The position numbers were made by a program, and so were the translations under genes. Below, piece by piece: positions 1 through 5,747 of a DNA stretch of 5,747 nucleotides (positions within the stretch are counted from its first letter, which is position 1; the number at the start of each line of letters is the position of its first letter). This DNA is from DAOMFM01 sp035429825 (GTDB lineage: Bacteria > Acidobacteriota > Blastocatellia > UBA7656 > JADIYM01): assembly GCA_044224215.1 (NCBI GenBank), contig JBGAKX010000210.1, positions 1-5,747 of the forward strand, written 5' to 3'. The notes beneath the pieces were generated by a model. That model searched no databases, was not told the origin of the DNA, and saw only the letters and a list, made by a program, of their open reading frames with translations.

Positions 1-2023
1 TCTCGTCGACCGGCTCTTCCGAATTGTCGACTCCGCCGATGTCGAACCCGCGATCGATCGTGTCCTGGTAGATCTCGATCGCGCCGCTCTCCTCGAGCTG
101 CTTGCGCACGCCCTTCATGTAGTCGACGTAGAACTGACCCTGCTTGGTCGCAAGAAGCCGGTCGCGAATCGAGTCGCGCTGCTGGTTGAACCCGTCGCCC
201 ATGTCGGGATCCTTACGATCGGCGCAGGCCAGGACGATGAAGCCTTCCGGCATGTCGACCGGCGTCTTGTCGACCGAGTTCGCCGTAAGCGCGAGCAGCC
301 GGCTGTCGAGCAGATCCGACGCCTGCAGGTCCGGAAGCGTGCCACCCGCCTTGAAGTTCTCCTGGGTCTTGGCGTCATAGCCCGCCGCCTTGGACTTGGC
401 GATCAGGTCGGCAGGATCCGTCGCCGTCGCAAGCTGTGTCGCGATGTCGCGAGCAACCTGGCGGGCACGGTCCTTCTGACGTGCCGCGACAACACGATCG
501 CGGACCTCTTCGAACGTCGCCTCGTGCGGCTCGCGAATCTCGGCAACCATCGGCACGACAAAGCCGCCGGTCATGCCGACGACCGCACCGACGTCGCCGA
601 CGCTGGCGAGCGCCGTGATTTCGGAATCGAACTGCGGACTCGCGCCAAGTCCTGGGACCTGGTCCCCGGGCAGGATGAACGGCGTCTCGCGGACCGACGC
701 AACCGGCTGGCCGCCCGCCGCGGCGATCGACGCGTTCAGATCGTTGACGACCGCCTGGATGTCCTTCTTGGCCTTGAGATCGTTTTCTACCTGCTGACCA
801 AGCTCGACACCCTTCGAATACGCTTTTCGCGTGCGCGCGGCCGCCAGAAGGTCGCCCTTGACGTCCTCGAACGGACGAACGGTCTGTCCGAGGATCTTGT
901 AGATCACGTATGTCTGCCCGACCTTGAGCGGTCCGCCGATCTGGCCCACGTTCATCGCGAAAAGACGCTCCCGCGAGTCTCCGTTCGCCAGCGTGCTCTT
1001 CTCGAGGTTGCCGGCGTCGCCGCCGTTCGCCTTCGTCGCGTCGTCCTCGGAGTTCGCCTTTGCGAGCTCGCCAAAGTCCTCGGCCGGCTTGTCAGCGCCG
1101 CCGCGCGCTTTCGCGGCGAGCTCGTCGGCCTTCTTGCGGACGTTCCCGTCCTCGCCGGGCGACGGTACCTTGAGCACGATCTGCGCGACGTGGAGCGCCG
1201 TCACGTACTTGGTCGGATCGTAATCCTGCTTCAGCTCCTCGTCCGGAACGTTGATCGTCGCGCCGAGCGCGGCCTGGTCGATGAACACATAGCTGATCTT
1301 TCGCTGCTGCTGTGTGATCGCGAAGTCCGCCTTGTGGTCGCCGAAATATGCCCGCAGCTCGTCCTCGGTCGCGGGCGGCACGGCGTCGAGCTTTGGCGCA
1401 ACCAGCACGTAGGTCGGCTTCATCGACGTGTTCGTGCGCCGGTAGTCTTCTTCGATCTCGCGGTCCGAGACGGTGAGACCCGCTGTCAGGAAGTTCCGCA
1501 CCTTCTCTTCCGTGATCGAGTCGGCGATGTCCTTCTCGAACGCTTCGACGGTCAGTCCCTGCATCCGGACACGCGTCTGATACTCCTGCTCGCCAATCCA
1601 TACGCCGGTCTGCGCCGTAAACATGGACACGATCCGCTGTCGCATCTCCTCGGTCGACGCGCCAAGCGCAAGGCGGTCGGCCTCGCGTTGAACGATCTTT
1701 GCATTGATGAGGTCATCGAGCGCCTTCTTGCCGTACGACGGGTACAGCGAGTCGACGTCGACGTTATTCGGATCCGTGTCACCCGCCTGCATCTGCTGGC
1801 TCATTCCGCTGACACGAACCTGGTTCTTCAGTTCGCTCAACGTGATCTTGTATCCGTCGACGGAAGCGACGGTCGACGACGCGCCAATCGGGGTGTAGCT
1901 CGAGATGAGCGTCCGGCCCGACGGGAGCGCGAACACGATTCCAAGTCCGAGGACGAGGACGGCAACGAAGGTGAGGAGAATGATCTTGCTCATTCCCTGA
2001 CGCTGATTGAAGAAGCGAAGCAT
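1..2023 (-). CDS. ppiD: PpiD/SurA-type periplasmic peptidyl-prolyl isomerase/chaperone, 3'-truncated by window edge
   Basis: Membrane-anchored folding factor expected to act on newly exported proteins at the periplasmic face of the inner membrane. I translated 674 codons without a stop. The base at position 1 gives a further codon beginning with A, so the protein continues out of the window. Residues 1-12 are a short polar N-terminus (MLRFFNQRQGMS) and residues 13-33 a single hydrophobic anchor (ILLTFVAVLVLGLGIVF core). Residues about 54-200 are a SurA/PpiD-like helical chaperone segment. Residues about 275-378 are a parvulin domain with 'ALHVAQIVLK', 'EDFGELAKANSEDD', 'GGDAGN' and 'VGQIGGPLKVGQTYVIYKI'. 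Residues about 450-520 resemble the further PpiD C-terminal segment (VGDVGAVVGMTGGFVVP, then FEEVRDRV). The second catalytic His of parvulins is replaced by Val373. Start chosen by fit to PpiD N-termini; GGAGG lies 14 bases upstream, a longer spacing than usual. An in-frame ATG at 2210-2212 would add 63 residues but lacks a ribosome site. A secreted SurA-like reading is less likely because the anchor has no signal-peptidase site. Confidence 0.88.
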   Translation of the reverse strand, partial: MLRFFNQRQGMSKIILLTFVAVLVLGLGIVFALPSGRTLISSYTPIGASSTVASVDGYKITLSELKNQVRVSGMSQQMQAGDTDPNNVDVDSLYPSYGKKALDDLINAKIVQREADRLALGASTEEMRQRIVSMFTAQTGVWIGEQEYQTRVRMQGLTVEAFEKDIADSITEEKVRNFLTAGLTVSDREIEEDYRRTNTSMKPTYVLVAPKLDAVPPATEDELRAYFGDHKADFAITQQQRKISYVFIDQAALGATINVPDEELKQDYDPTKYVTALHVAQIVLKVPSPGEDGNVRKKADELAAKARGGADKPAEDFGELAKANSEDDATKANGGDAGNLEKSTLANGDSRERLFAMNVGQIGGPLKVGQTYVIYKILGQTVRPFEDVKGDLLAAARTRKAYSKGVELGQQVENDLKAKKDIQAVVNDLNASIAAAGGQPVASVRETPFILPGDQVPGLGASPQFDSEITALASVGDVGAVVGMTGGFVVPMVAEIREPHEATFEEVRDRVVAARQKDRARQVARDIATQLATATDPADLIAKSKAAGYDAKTQENFKAGGTLPDLQASDLLDSRLLALTANSVDKTPVDMPEGFIVLACADRKDPDMGDGFNQQRDSIRDRLLATKQGQFYVDYMKGVRKQLEESGAIEIYQDTIDRGFDIGGVDNSEEPVDE

Positions 2024-2037
2024 GGCGGTGCGGTATT

Positions 2038-2042
2038 CCTCC
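2038..2042 (-). promoter_or_regulatory. Shine-Dalgarno GGAGG for ppiD
   Basis: CCTCC on the plus strand reads GGAGG on the minus strand, 14 bases before the ATG at 2021-2023. The spacing is at the long end, but no better site exists near this start or near the upstream in-frame ATG at 2210-2212. It therefore supports the shorter start. Confidence 0.5.
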
Positions 2043-2122
2043 GGGTGGTCCTGCAAATCGAAACGCCGATTGTACGCAACATGCTCGACGGCCGGCAATG
2101 GGCTGCGCACCGAACCGCCAAG

Positions 2123-2151
2123 TGGGGCGTCCGAAAGATTTTTCGACCCCA
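2123..2151. repeat. Imperfect inverted repeat in the ppiD leader
   Basis: TGGGG (2123-2127) pairs with CCCCA (2147-2151), and inside it CGAAA (2132-2136) pairs with TTTCG (2141-2145) around a 4-base loop. An internal loop of 4 bases against 1 separates the two stems. On the minus strand it lies about 100 bases upstream of the ppiD start, so it could be a leader RNA hairpin or a protein-binding site. No T-run follows on either strand, so it does not look like a terminator. It may be chance. Confidence 0.35.
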
Positions 2152-2293
2152 AACCGGCAAAAAACACGTCTTTATGGAGTTGATACCAGGGAACAGGCCG
2201 CGCGAGCGGCATCCAATGCCAGATTGAGCGCCTAATGTGCCGCCGTCAGATGCCGAAAAGTTAATGGAATGCGGCGCAATGGGACATTTTGTG

Positions 2294-2320
2294 ATTATCG
2301 CGTTAAGATTGATTCCTCAA
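2294..2320 (-). promoter_or_regulatory. Possible ppiD promoter in AT-rich patch
   Basis: On the minus strand TTGAGG (2320-2315) is followed after 15 bases by GATAAT (2299-2294), matching sigma-70-type boxes at 4 of 6 and 5 of 6 positions. The spacer is two bases shorter than ideal. The site sits in the most AT-rich 50 bases of the intergenic region, which is where a promoter would be expected. It would give a leader of roughly 260 bases. No experimental support; other positions in the patch are possible. Confidence 0.25.
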
Positions 2321-2403
2321 TGTGGTTGAACGGCGATCGAGCCGCGATGCCGCCGCCGGTCCGCTCTCGCGAACGAGGCCGGCAAGAGCCAGGAGAGCCC
2401 CCG

Positions 2404-2637
2404 ATGTCGTGTCCAGTCCCGGTTCGACATACCCGACTGCCTGTCTCGCGGGTTGGCCGTGCTACGCGCACGTCGCGGCGTAACGCAGCGGACGGTCGGT
2501 TCAGCGCACGCCTCGGAGCGTGCACGGATGCCGATCGGGCGAGTATGATGCTCTCAGCGGCGAGACATTCCTGTGGCGATCCAACCATCGCGCCTGTCGT
2601 GACCTCCTGTCGGCTTTCGGAGGTCGGACTCGTATGA
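2404..2637 (+). CDS. Possible 77-residue leader ORF overlapping the ATPase start (doubtful)
   Basis: ATG at 2404 is preceded by AGGAG (2391-2395) with an 8-base spacer. The frame runs 77 codons to TGA at 2635-2637, which overlaps the next gene's ATG (2634-2636) as ATGA. This is the classic geometry for translational coupling, and ribosomes on it would traverse the hairpin that hides the next gene's ribosome site. The peptide (MSCPVPVRHTRLPV...) is rich in Arg, Ala and Ser, has no motif or membrane segment I recognise, and resembles nothing I know. Against it, G+C is nearly equal at the three codon positions (about 67, 64 and 62%), whereas real genes in this window strongly favour G/C at the third. 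It could be a leader whose translation matters more than its product, or simply chance. Confidence 0.2.
   Translation: MSCPVPVRHTRLPVSRVGRATRTSRRNAADGRFSARLGACTDADRASMMLSAARHSCGDPTIAPVVTSCRLSEVGLV
2520..2549 (+). promoter_or_regulatory. Weak candidate promoter for the ATPase gene
   Basis: TATGAT (2544-2549) matches the -10 consensus at 5 of 6 positions. The facing -35 region (TGCACG at 2521-2526, 17-base spacer) matches only 3 of 6. It would start RNA near 2556 and give a leader of about 78 bases containing the hairpin at 2596-2629. If it is the true promoter, the possible leader ORF at 2404 would not be on that transcript. Confidence 0.2.
2596..2629 (+). promoter_or_regulatory. Hairpin sequestering the ATPase ribosome binding site
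   Basis: GACCTCC (2601-2607) is the exact complement of GGAGGTC (2619-2625), with an 11-base loop. The stem is prolonged by a U-G pair (2600/2626) and, past a bulged G at 2599, by GTC/GAC (2596-2598 with 2627-2629). The 3' arm contains the whole Shine-Dalgarno GGAGG (2619-2623), which lies 10 bases before the ATG at 2634. The 5' arm carries CCTCC, the same sequence as the ribosomal anti-Shine-Dalgarno. As drawn, the hairpin would keep translation low until opened by a ribosome, ligand or protein. The pairing is visible; the regulatory role is inferred. Confidence 0.5.
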
Positions 2638-5600
2638 CGCACAAGATCAAAGATCTCGTCGACGTCCTGCCCGTCGGGAGCCGCGACGCGACCATGCACG
2701 GCTCCGAGCCGAGCCCGCTCGCGACGTTCCTGTTGTCGTACGAGATCGGGGATGCTGTCGCCCGCGCGGTCGAGAGGCTCTCGGCGTCGGACGACGGACC
2801 GCACAACTGCCTGATCGTCGGCGGCGCGGGGTGCGGCAAGTCGCGGCTGCTCGTCGCGATTCGGTCGGTGCTCGAGGCGGGGCCGTCCACGCAGCTTCAC
2901 GCACGACTTGCCGAATTGCGCCGCTCGCTCGGAGATGCGAAATACGTTGCGGTCACGATTCCCGACAGCGCGAGCGACAGAAGACTCTCTGGCGTGCTCG
3001 CAGACTCCGCATTCGAGAAACTCAATGCGCTCGGTTTCGAGTTGCCGGACGAGGTCGATTCCGGGCCGCACGGCTCCCGGCTCGAGCGACTCGCGCGGGC
3101 CCTGTCCACGCTGCCTGTCGGTCTTCGCGTGGTGTTCGTGCTCGACAATCTCGACCGCTGGCTCGACACGTCGGCCAAGTACGCGTTGGAGAACGCTCAG
3201 GCGCTCATTCGCCTCGGCGAGCTCTCGTGCACGCTCCCTGTTGCAACGTGCGCCACGGCGGGCGAGTACGTGCTGCGCCACGACGCAACGGCCAGCGGCC
3301 AGGGATGGATCCGACCGCTGCTCGACACATACCGGATCGAATACGTTCCGGCGCGGGCGCTGCGGACGGCCACGGCGAGCAACATCCTCGTCAAGAACGC
3401 GCGGCAGCGTCGTGACATCGGCGAGGTGCTCACGCTGCTGCGCACAAAGCTGCCCGAGCTTGAATGCGGCGAAGAGGAGTTCGTCCAGCTCTATCCGCTC
3501 GAGGTGTCGACGTGGACCGTCGGCAGCCATCTGCACCGGTGGCTCCAGGGATTTTCTTTCCCGGAGTTTGCGGCGTGGGCGGCCGAGAGCGTCAAGCGTC
3601 GCCCCGCGCCAAGCCTGTTTGCGCTGAACGACATGTTCACGCTCTACGAGCCGCAGTTGCGGCACGTTGCAGCGCTCGCTCCGAGTTTTGCCGCGTACGA
3701 TCGGCTTGTCGTTGATGCGCTGCCGCGCCTTGGGCAGTCGCAGCGGTTGTGGGGCCGCCTGGCGCTGCAGTCGATCTTCATGCATTCGCTCGCAGGTATC
3801 GCGGCCGATGTCCGGACGATCACGAACAGCGTGCTGCTCTATGACCTGCACGGCGCCGGTTCGAGCTACACCCTGATGACGGCCGTGCTGAAACAGCTCG
3901 AGACGCTCGACCGCGGCCAGCTTGTGGCGAGCGGAGAAGGAACGGCTCGGCGGTACAGCCTGGTGACGGGCGAGCGCGAAGCGCTCCTCGTACTGATCGA
4001 GGAGATGGTGGACGCCATCGAGGACGACGAGGAGGCGGTCCGGGGCCTGCTCGGTGTCGGCGGCCACGTGTTTGCGGACTGGCCGTTCGGTCCGACGTCG
4101 TCGGACGCGGGGCGTGTGGACCTGTGGGAGATCGAACAGTCCGTTGGCCGGATCACACTCGAGGCGCGCTCGCTCGATCCGTCCGGCGAGCACCCGAGGC
4201 TGGTGCTCTTCTCGCCTGGTCGGCCGTGGTCCGAGGCCAGCGACGCAGCGCGCGCGCGCCAGGCCACGGCGTGCTGGATCGGCGCGATGCCCACACCGGC
4301 CGAGTACTCGACGATGTTGAAGTGGTTGGCGTGCTCGCGGCTCGCCGCAAGTGATCGAGGAAAACGGTTTACGGATCTGCCGGCGGTTCTCGCCGATCTC
4401 GAGCGCGCCGCGGTCGACGTGTTCCGGCGCGTCTACGTCGATGGTGGAGCAAGGGTGACCGCCGAGCGATCAGAGCCGATCGCCGATTTCGTGCACACCT
4501 CTCGCGACGAGAATTTTGTCGTCCGCCTGCTGCCGATCCCCGAGGTTCCAGTGGCGACGCGGGCTGCCGCGGCCGATTCGGACTCGCTGTGGCTTGCGCA
4601 CCTGCTCGCGGAGGACCGGAGCGGCGTCGAGAGCATGGCGACGTGGATCGATTCGCCGACGGGGCTGCGGCGACTCGAGACATGGTACTCGACCCGCGTT
4701 GCGCGCGACGACACGGGTCCGATGCGGCTGCTCGGCGAACGTGGATCGCAGATTCCCGAGATCGTCGAAGCGCTCGATGCCAAGCAGCTGTTCGACGTGT
4801 CGCTCTACTACGCGCGGCGCGCCCTCGCGGCCGGATCCGTGCGCGGGCTCGGCGACGCGGTGGCAAAGATCTTTGAGACACCCGACAAGTTGTGGGCTTC
4901 GCGCGAGCATCTCGCGTGGCTCGAGCGGTTTGCAGACTGGGTGCCGTCGCTCGAGCTCGTCGGACGCTACCTGCACGAAGCCGAGCGCGTGAACGACGAG
5001 GACGTCGAGAATCTGCGGACGGAACTGCTTGGGTGGCTCGAATCGCTGAGCGAGTTCGTCAGCGAGAAGCGGCGTGTCGCGCTGCTCAACTCGTTCCACG
5101 CGTATCGCGACGAGTATTCGCGAATCTACGTCGAGCTCCACGACGCCAGTGTCGGCGCGGAGAATATCGACCGGCTGAGCGCGCAGATTGTCGAGAGCCC
5201 GTCGTGGCAGGCGCTCGACGCGCTGTCGTCGTTGTCGATTGGCAACCAGAGCTATCTCGTTGATGCGATCAACCTGATTTCGGTGTTGCGGGACGCGCAC
5301 TGCACGGCGAATGTTCGCGGGGCGCTCGTCGATTCTCCGAAGTGTTCGTGCGGGTTCCGGTTTGCGGATCGCGAGCGCGTGGATGCGATGGCGTCGAGTG
5401 CGTCGGAGTTTCTGGAGATGGGGATCGACCACCATCGACGCCTGTTGCAGGCTCGGCGCGAGGACTTGCGCGAGCGGTTGATCGCGTGCAAGGCGGCGTA
5501 TGACATCGAGACCATCAGGGCGATAGCGGACCTGACAAAGGAAGGACCGTTGCCGGCGTTCGATCGGCGGACGATCGAGGCGGTGAACGAGCTCATCGAG

Positions 5601-5669
5601 GGGGAAGGCGCCGGCGCGCATCCCCCCGACGATGATGGTCCGAAGTGGCTCAAGTCCAAGACGCTGTAG
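2634..5669 (+). CDS. BrxC/PglY-like (DUF6079-type) large P-loop ATPase
   Basis: Large cytoplasmic ATPase of 1011 residues, resembling in layout the BREX anti-phage ATPases BrxC/PglY and DUF6079 proteins; the link is by recalled motif order, not a search. In order: 'IKDLVDV' near residue 5, as at the start of PglY; Walker A GGAGCGKS (63-70); Walker B VVFVLDNLDRW (166-176); a sensor-like strand 'LPVATCATAG' (201-210); 'FVQLYPLE' (283-290), matching the LFPxHP-type segment; a winged-helix-like stretch (about 399-445, ending RRYSLV); a mixed region (about 475-640); a long helical region (about 750-850); Cys890, Cys904, Cys906 in 'SPKCSCGFRF'; and a charged helical tail. No signal peptide or membrane segment. 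Start: ATG 2634 has GGAGG 10 bases upstream and family-like sequence begins at once; a GTG at 2520 would add 38 unlike residues. Oddities: Asn172 replaces the usual Glu after Walker B, Arg follows GKS where relatives have His, and CxC replaces CxxC. Shorter than typical relatives (about 1100-1300). No BREX partner is visible. An anti-phage role is inference. Confidence 0.72.
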   Translation: MTHKIKDLVDVLPVGSRDATMHGSEPSPLATFLLSYEIGDAVARAVERLSASDDGPHNCLIVGGAGCGKSRLLVAIRSVLEAGPSTQLHARLAELRRSLGDAKYVAVTIPDSASDRRLSGVLADSAFEKLNALGFELPDEVDSGPHGSRLERLARALSTLPVGLRVVFVLDNLDRWLDTSAKYALENAQALIRLGELSCTLPVATCATAGEYVLRHDATASGQGWIRPLLDTYRIEYVPARALRTATASNILVKNARQRRDIGEVLTLLRTKLPELECGEEEFVQLYPLEVSTWTVGSHLHRWLQGFSFPEFAAWAAESVKRRPAPSLFALNDMFTLYEPQLRHVAALAPSFAAYDRLVVDALPRLGQSQRLWGRLALQSIFMHSLAGIAADVRTITNSVLLYDLHGAGSSYTLMTAVLKQLETLDRGQLVASGEGTARRYSLVTGEREALLVLIEEMVDAIEDDEEAVRGLLGVGGHVFADWPFGPTSSDAGRVDLWEIEQSVGRITLEARSLDPSGEHPRLVLFSPGRPWSEASDAARARQATACWIGAMPTPAEYSTMLKWLACSRLAASDRGKRFTDLPAVLADLERAAVDVFRRVYVDGGARVTAERSEPIADFVHTSRDENFVVRLLPIPEVPVATRAAAADSDSLWLAHLLAEDRSGVESMATWIDSPTGLRRLETWYSTRVARDDTGPMRLLGERGSQIPEIVEALDAKQLFDVSLYYARRALAAGSVRGLGDAVAKIFETPDKLWASREHLAWLERFADWVPSLELVGRYLHEAERVNDEDVENLRTELLGWLESLSEFVSEKRRVALLNSFHAYRDEYSRIYVELHDASVGAENIDRLSAQIVESPSWQALDALSSLSIGNQSYLVDAINLISVLRDAHCTANVRGALVDSPKCSCGFRFADRERVDAMASSASEFLEMGIDHHRRLLQARREDLRERLIACKAAYDIETIRAIADLTKEGPLPAFDRRTIEAVNELIEGEGAGAHPPDDDGPKWLKSKTL

Positions 5670-5677
5670 GTCCGCGG

Positions 5678-5696
5678 GCGACCCTTACAGGGTCGC
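5678..5696 (+). terminator. Candidate hairpin terminator after the ATPase gene
   Basis: GCGACCC (5678-5684) and GGGTCGC (5690-5696) form a perfect 7-base-pair stem with the loop TTACA, starting 9 bases after the TAG stop. No T-run follows, so it is not a textbook intrinsic terminator; such T-poor hairpins are common after genes in high-GC genomes and may stop transcription or protect the RNA end. If it works, the ATPase gene is the last gene of its unit. Its symmetry means it could act on a converging transcript too. Confidence 0.45.
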
Positions 5697-5717
5697 GGGT
5701 CCACTTGTTGCGTGCCG

Positions 5718-5747
5718 GGGGTCGTCGTCGCTTCGCTCCTTGACCCC
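5718..5747. repeat. Inverted repeat reaching the right edge
   Basis: GGGGTC (5718-5723) and GACCCC (5742-5747) are exact inverted repeats around an 18-base spacer. Base 5717 is also G, so the stem would lengthen if base 5748 is C. It may be a second downstream hairpin or one unit of a dispersed intergenic repeat; the window cuts it and no second copy is visible here. Confidence 0.35.

Larger units (their letters stand above)
2024..2633. other. Divergent intergenic region between ppiD and the BrxC-like ATPase
   Basis: Both flanking genes read outward from this 610-base stretch, so it must carry their promoters unless they are transcribed from further away. I see no RNA gene, CRISPR repeat, insertion sequence or convincing protein gene in it. 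Bases 2024-2212 continue the ppiD frame without a stop but have weaker third-position G/C than ppiD. Bases 2281-2330 are only 38% G+C (19 of 50). Bases about 2340-2633 return to high G+C. The individual elements are listed separately. Confidence 0.8.

Noticed and set aside
2024..2212. 63-residue N-terminal extension of PpiD from the ATG at 2210-2212
   Set aside because: The frame is open but has no ribosome site at that ATG, weaker third-position G/C, and would put polar sequence far ahead of the membrane anchor, unlike PpiD proteins.
524..2227. 567-codon open frame on the plus strand, antisense to ppiD
   Set aside because: It lies exactly codon-on-codon opposite the ppiD frame, where high-GC codon use leaves few stops. 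Its product is an Arg/Leu/Val-rich string without domains, while the opposite strand encodes a recognisable PpiD.
2458..2472. Small hairpin CGTGC/GCACG in the intergenic region
   Set aside because: A 5-base stem with a 5-base loop is expected by chance in GC-rich DNA, and nothing adjoining gives it a role.
2520..2633. GTG at 2520 as start of the ATPase, adding 38 residues
   Set aside because: The extra residues look non-coding and contain the -10-like TATGAT and the ribosome-site hairpin. ATG 2634 has GGAGG at 10 bases and family-like sequence right after it.
2269..2637. 122-codon version of the leader frame starting at 2269
   Set aside because: There is no ribosome site before 2269 and it crosses the AT-rich probable promoter patch. 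If the frame is used at all, the start at 2404 is better supported.
2295..4193. 632-codon open frame on the minus strand opposite the ATPase and intergenic region
   Set aside because: It is in codon register with the ATPase gene on the other strand, has an extreme Arg/Glu/Ala composition, and shows no motif. It is a shadow of the real gene.
4470..5621. 383-codon open frame on the minus strand opposite the 3' half of the ATPase gene
   Set aside because: It has the same codon-register shadow pattern and no recognisable domain; the plus strand gives the continuous ATPase protein.

Overview
The window comes from a high-GC bacterium. It holds one 3'-truncated gene on the minus strand (1-2023), one complete gene on the plus strand (2634-5669), and a roughly 610-base divergent intergenic region between them. 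The PpiD-type protein implies an inner membrane facing a periplasm, so a diderm (Gram-negative type) cell. The composition and the style of the PpiD N-terminus suggest Acidobacteriota or a similar soil lineage, but this is an impression and not a demonstrated assignment.

Left part: a PpiD/SurA-type membrane-anchored periplasmic folding factor. It has a short cytoplasmic N-terminus, one membrane anchor, a SurA-like chaperone domain and one parvulin (PpiC-type) domain. Its reading frame stays open to base 1, so the C-terminus lies outside the window. This looks like a housekeeping envelope gene.

Middle part (2024-2633): no convincing protein gene. It holds an AT-rich patch (38% G+C at 2281-2330) that is the likely seat of the divergent promoters and an imperfect inverted repeat in the ppiD leader. 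Just before the plus-strand gene, a hairpin has one arm, carrying CCTCC, that pairs exactly with the Shine-Dalgarno GGAGG. A 77-codon open frame with its own good Shine-Dalgarno reads through this hairpin and ends in an ATGA overlap with the plus-strand start codon. That is compatible with translational coupling, although its codon statistics look non-coding.

Right part: a 1011-residue P-loop ATPase whose layout matches, from recall, the large BREX-associated ATPases (BrxC/PglY) and especially the DUF6079 relatives. The shared elements are an 'IKDLVDV' N-terminus, Walker A, Walker B, a 'LYPLE' segment after the ATPase core, a winged-helix-like segment, a long helical region, and a C-terminal cysteine cluster followed by 'CGFR'. 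It is divergent at several signature positions. No BREX partner (PglX, PglZ, BrxA, BrxB, BrxL) is visible. A hairpin begins 9 bases after its stop, so it may be a single-gene unit. The two genes are divergent and have no obvious shared function; the ATPase looks like an accessory, possibly anti-phage, gene beside a housekeeping gene.
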